A stretch of DNA of 11,165 bases, from the NCBI GenBank assembly GCA_003162615.1, contig PMNG01000068.1, positions 365 through 11,529 on the forward strand, written 5' to 3'. Both the position numbers and the translations under genes were made by a program. The notes beneath the pieces were generated by a model that had not been told where the DNA came from, did no database searches, and saw only the letters and a list, made by a program, of their open reading frames with translations. Below, piece by piece: positions 9,128-11,165 of the stretch (positions are counted from its first letter, which is position 1; each line of letters opens with the position of its first letter). The stretch is from Methanothrix sp. (GTDB lineage Archaea; Halobacteriota; Methanosarcinia; Methanotrichales; Methanotrichaceae).

Positions 9128-9217
9128 ATGTATGTCGAATACGTCGAAGAATTTGACAACTCAAAGAATAAGGTCAACATATGGTTAACCAGAAAGGATG
9201 CCTCTAATGCAGGATGA
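9128..9217 (+). CDS. Possible 29-residue upstream ORF overlapping the CDF gene start
   Basis: ATG 9128 opens a frame reading MYVEYVEEFDNSKNKVN then IWLTRKDASNAG, stopping at TGA 9215-9217, past both candidate starts of the next gene. An in-frame TGA lies shortly upstream and there is no clear ribosome binding site. It could be a leader peptide, the relic of an older gene, or chance. It is listed because the stretch looks protein-like and because such an overlap could affect translation of the transporter. Confidence 0.2.
   Translation: MYVEYVEEFDNSKNKVNIWLTRKDASNAG
9172..9190 (+). repeat. Short inverted repeat before the CDF gene, possible operator
   Basis: GGTCAAC, a four-base spacer ATAT, and GGTTAACC form an imperfect inverted repeat (one mismatch in seven) ending 7 bases before ATG 9198. 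A little upstream GTCGAA occurs twice nine bases apart (9134-9139 and 9143-9148). Either could bind a metal-responsive regulator, but the site is short and may be chance. Confidence 0.25.
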
Positions 9218-10199
9218 CCAAGAAACCAGAGATAAACGGAAGGCTTCAGCAGCTAGGCTTTCGGTCATCTCCAACTCCATCCTTGTGCTGCTAAAGCTGG
9301 TCATAGGCATAGCCATCGGGTCGGTTTCTGTGATCTCCGAGGCCACCCATTCAGGAGTTGATCTGCTGGCAGCATTGATTGCATGGTTCGCTGTTAGAAT
9401 CTCTGGCAAGCCGGCCGACCGGGATCACCCATTTGGGCACGGAAAAATAGAGAATATTTCTGGGACAGTGGAAGCCCTGCTCATATTCCTGGCAGCTTGC
9501 GGTATCATCTTTGAGGCAGCAAAGAAGCTGGCAAATCCCCAGCCACTTGAGGAGCCGGGGTTGGGTGTCGCAGTAATGCTGGTATCGGCTGTGGCAAACA
9601 TAATGGTCTCACGAAAACTCTTCACTGTGGGAACGGAGACCGACTCGGTTGCCCTCCAGGCGGATGCATGGCACCTTCGAACAGACGTATACACCTCCGC
9701 AGGTGTTATGGTGGGGTTGGGAATAATCTGGTTTGGGGGAATTCTGTTTCCGAAAGCTGACCTCAAATTGGTGGATCCGTTGGTGGCAATAGGGGTGGCG
9801 TTGCTCATTATTAAGACGGCTTTCAAACTCACAGTCGAGTCTACTCGCGGTCTCATGGACGTTAGCCTCCCACCAGAAGAGGAAGAAAAAATCCGCAAGT
9901 GCATATCCGTCTTTGCTCCCACAGTACGGGGAGTTCACCGGCTTCGAACTCGTAAGTCAGGGTCATATCGTTTCGTGGAGTTTCACGCCAGAGTTGACGC
10001 GTCCATGTCCATAAGCGAATCCCACAGGATCACTGACATGATCTCGTTATCCATTAAGGAGTGTCTTCCGAACACTGTTGTCACGATCCATATTGAGCCA
10101 TGCAACTGTACCCTGGCCACCGATGAGTCATGCGGATGCCAGCTCAGCGAAGATGAACTGAAAGCAATACGAGCGAAATCCGAAGACAATATGGAATGA
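9198..10199 (+). CDS. Cation diffusion facilitator (CDF) family metal exporter
   Basis: A proton-driven exporter of divalent metal ions in the cytoplasmic membrane, with about six membrane segments and a cytoplasmic C-terminal domain. It is 333 residues from ATG 9198; an ATG at 9207 is equally possible, since the purine-rich AAAGGA precedes it by eight bases. Metal-site residues are His51 and Asp55 in TM2 (THSGVD) and His159 and Asp163 in TM5 (DAWHLRTDVYTS). The loop DRDHPFGHGKIE at 75-86 is a family signature. An HxxxD pair in both helices is typical of zinc-transporting members, so zinc is the best guess; iron, cobalt or manganese cannot be excluded. The cytoplasmic domain runs from about 225 to 300 (ending VVTIHIEPC) and is followed by a tail with Cys302, Cys304, Cys312 and Cys314 in two CxC pairs, possibly an extra metal site. 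It is preceded by a 103-base gap and has no clear operon partner. Confidence 0.93.
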   Translation: MPLMQDDQETRDKRKASAARLSVISNSILVLLKLVIGIAIGSVSVISEATHSGVDLLAALIAWFAVRISGKPADRDHPFGHGKIENISGTVEALLIFLAACGIIFEAAKKLANPQPLEEPGLGVAVMLVSAVANIMVSRKLFTVGTETDSVALQADAWHLRTDVYTSAGVMVGLGIIWFGGILFPKADLKLVDPLVAIGVALLIIKTAFKLTVESTRGLMDVSLPPEEEEKIRKCISVFAPTVRGVHRLRTRKSGSYRFVEFHARVDASMSISESHRITDMISLSIKECLPNTVVTIHIEPCNCTLATDESCGCQLSEDELKAIRAKSEDNME

Positions 10200-10241
10200 C
10201 TAATGGAAAGAGCGAACTTGATAACTTCGCACTTTTGAGGG

Positions 10242-10278
10242 CACAACTTGTAAGAACGGTCGTGGACTACGAGTTGTG
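10242..10278. repeat. 11-bp inverted repeat before the universal stress protein gene
   Basis: CACAACTTGTA (10242-10252) and TACGAGTTGTG (10268-10278) are reverse complements except for one position, which would be a G-U pair in RNA; the spacer is 15 bases. It begins 43 bases after the CDF stop and ends directly before a TATA-like GATAAAAG. There is no U-tract after it, so an operator for the usp promoter is more likely than a terminator, though an RNA hairpin at the CDF transcript's end is possible. Confidence 0.5.
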
Positions 10279-10279
10279 A

Positions 10280-10287
10280 GATAAAAG
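10280..10287 (+). promoter_or_regulatory. Candidate TATA box of the universal stress protein gene
   Basis: GATAAAAG lies about 26 bases before ATG 10310, so transcription would begin almost at the start codon and the mRNA would be leaderless. That conflicts with the good ribosome binding site GAGG (10302-10305, four bases before ATG), which would then be untranscribed. Either this box is not the one used or a longer transcript also exists. Confidence 0.3.
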
Positions 10288-10309
10288 TCGTGATGATTCG
10301 TGAGGATAT

Positions 10310-10759
10310 ATGTTCAAGAAGATAATGATTGCCACCGATGGATCCGAGTCGAGCAACAGGGCAGCGAGGCTGGGAATAGACTTGGCTCGCGTTCACAACG
10401 CAGAGGTTGTGGCCGTGTATGTAGTGGATGTGAATCGGCTGATCCAGCTTCCCGGATACACAATGATTCCGGGCTTAAAAGATAAGTTGCTCGGGCTTAT
10501 GATTGAGGAAGGCCGATACGTTACGGAAGAGGTTGAGCAGATGGCCCAAGCGGCTGGAGTTCCCTGCAGCAAGATAGTGTTGAGAGGTCACCCCAGCGAT
10601 GAGCTGCTCAGGTACTCCCTTGAGTCTAAAACCGATCTGCTGGTGATGGGCAGCGTTGGAAAGAGCGGACTGAACAGGTTTCTGTTAGGCAGCGTGGCTG
10701 AGAAAGTGGCACAGCACTCCAAGGTTCCTGTCATTCTTGTTCCAGGGATTAAGGATTGA
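10310..10759 (+). CDS. Universal stress protein, UspA family
   Basis: A small cytoplasmic nucleotide-binding protein of 149 residues with the single-domain Usp fold. Residues 2-12 (FKKIMIATDGS) are the family's first strand and loop with the conserved Asp10. The ATP-binding pattern GxxG-x9-GS is present as Gly114, Gly117, Gly127 and Ser128 (GSVGKSGLNRFLLGSVAEKV), and VPVILVP at 139-145 is the last strand. This places it in the ATP-binding subgroup. Such proteins help cells through starvation, oxidative or other stress, usually as dimers; the specific role here is unknown. ATG 10310 is supported by GAGG four bases upstream. It is probably a single-gene unit with an inverted repeat in front and an AT-rich non-coding stretch behind. 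Its position after a metal exporter is suggestive at most. Confidence 0.95.
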   Translation: MFKKIMIATDGSESSNRAARLGIDLARVHNAEVVAVYVVDVNRLIQLPGYTMIPGLKDKLLGLMIEEGRYVTEEVEQMAQAAGVPCSKIVLRGHPSDELLRYSLESKTDLLVMGSVGKSGLNRFLLGSVAEKVAQHSKVPVILVPGIKD

Positions 10760-11165
10760 CGGACTGACATCCAGGCAAAAAATCTTAAATAGCTAATCGA
10801 TATTGCAACGAATAATGTCAATTATATTCCTATTACTTATACAATTAGAAAGTTAAAGTCTTGTGTCACCACGGACGAAACGCTCCACTTCGCCTCAATC
10901 AACTGATGCTTACCGCATGGGATTATATAACTATCTCCAAAAGCCTAAAATCGGCTTAATTGCTCATCAGGCAAACTGGCTATATCAACACAATATAAAT
11001 GCAGAATGGGGATCAGCCCTACGCTCATACGTTTGCTTGTTCTCCTGCGTTAGCTCCGCTAGGCGAAGCATCAGTGACCATGCGCTCAATGTGCCAGCGA
11101 TTCGAAGCCATATTATCACTAAAGTCATCCAGTCGAGGTAGTAAGTATTTTCATATATTAGCTCC
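10760..11165. other. AT-rich tail without a recognisable gene; overlapping open frames on both strands
   Basis: No frame here matches a family I know. On the plus strand, 10863-11141 is open for 92 codons (includes LYNYLQKPKIGLIAH), and another frame is open from ATG 10999 to the edge (MQNGDQPYAHTFACSPALAP). On the minus strand a frame is open from the edge to a stop at 10985-10987 (includes RLAELTQENKQTYERRADPH). Within 11025-11150 a second minus frame reads DDFSDNMASNRWHIERMVTD. At most one can be a normal gene. Sequence signals include a strong TATA-like ATTATATAAC at 10922-10931, a 7-bp hairpin with one mismatch (GCTCCGC / GCGAAGC, 11053-11069), and ACTGATGCTT at 10902-10911 repeated inverted at 11066-11075. 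The base composition is more AT-rich than the genes to the left. This may be the border of a repeat or mobile element, or intergenic DNA. Confidence 0.35.

Noticed and set aside
10941..10957. AAGCC / GGCTT inverted repeat, terminator-like on the minus strand
   Set aside because: The stem is only 5 bp with a 7-base loop and a short T-run; too weak without a gene to terminate.
11097..11108. GATTCGAAGC resembling a tRNA T-loop
   Set aside because: No matching acceptor, D or anticodon stems could be found around it on either strand.

Overview
The window is a stretch of archaeal chromosome, most likely from a methanogenic euryarchaeon of the Methanosarcinales/Methanotrichales type (roughly 50-55% GC by eye). 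Archaeal features are a typical ~560-residue archaeal ATP-dependent DNA ligase, a DUF763 protein, a small surface protein ending in a PGF-CTERM sorting signal, a decayed fragment of the archaeal/eukaryotic release factor aRF1, TATA-like boxes before transcription units, and GGTGA/GAGG ribosome binding sites. The genus call is inference from general resemblance; no rRNA or tRNA is present to anchor it.

Layout, left to right. (1) 1-2171: a copper-exporting P1B-type ATPase, cut off at its 5' end by the window edge. (2) 2172-2782: about 600 bases without an intact gene. The first part holds an unrecognised, possibly frameshifted ORF remnant. The second part holds a minus-strand fragment of aRF1 (C-terminal domain with its four zinc-ligand cysteines) carrying at least two frameshifts. 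(3) 2783-3910: a DUF763 protein. (4) 4010-8501: a tight plus-strand operon of an ACT-domain protein, homoserine dehydrogenase (4-base ATGA overlap), ATP-dependent DNA ligase (2-base gap) and histidinol dehydrogenase (ribosome binding site overlapping the ligase stop). A TATA box precedes the ACT gene. (5) 8690-9094: a small exported, Gln-rich, PGF-CTERM surface protein. (6) 9198-10199: a cation diffusion facilitator with a Cys-x-Cys tail. (7) 10310-10759: a UspA-type universal stress protein preceded by an 11-bp inverted repeat. (8) 10760-11165: an AT-rich tail with no recognisable gene but several overlapping open frames on both strands, possibly the edge of a repeat or mobile element.

How the genes work together. 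The operon joins amino-acid biosynthesis (homoserine for Thr/Met; the last step of His) to DNA strand sealing. The ACT protein is the likely separate regulatory partner of a homoserine dehydrogenase that lacks its own ACT domain. CopA and the CDF protein are both metal exporters, but they sit far apart and nothing shows that they are co-regulated. No CRISPR array, rRNA, tRNA, intact insertion sequence or replication origin was seen. Most of the window is ordinary core-genome material. The points most worth a second look are the aRF1 relic, the split ACT/Hom pair, the PGF-CTERM mini-protein, the inverted repeat before usp and the unexplained right end.
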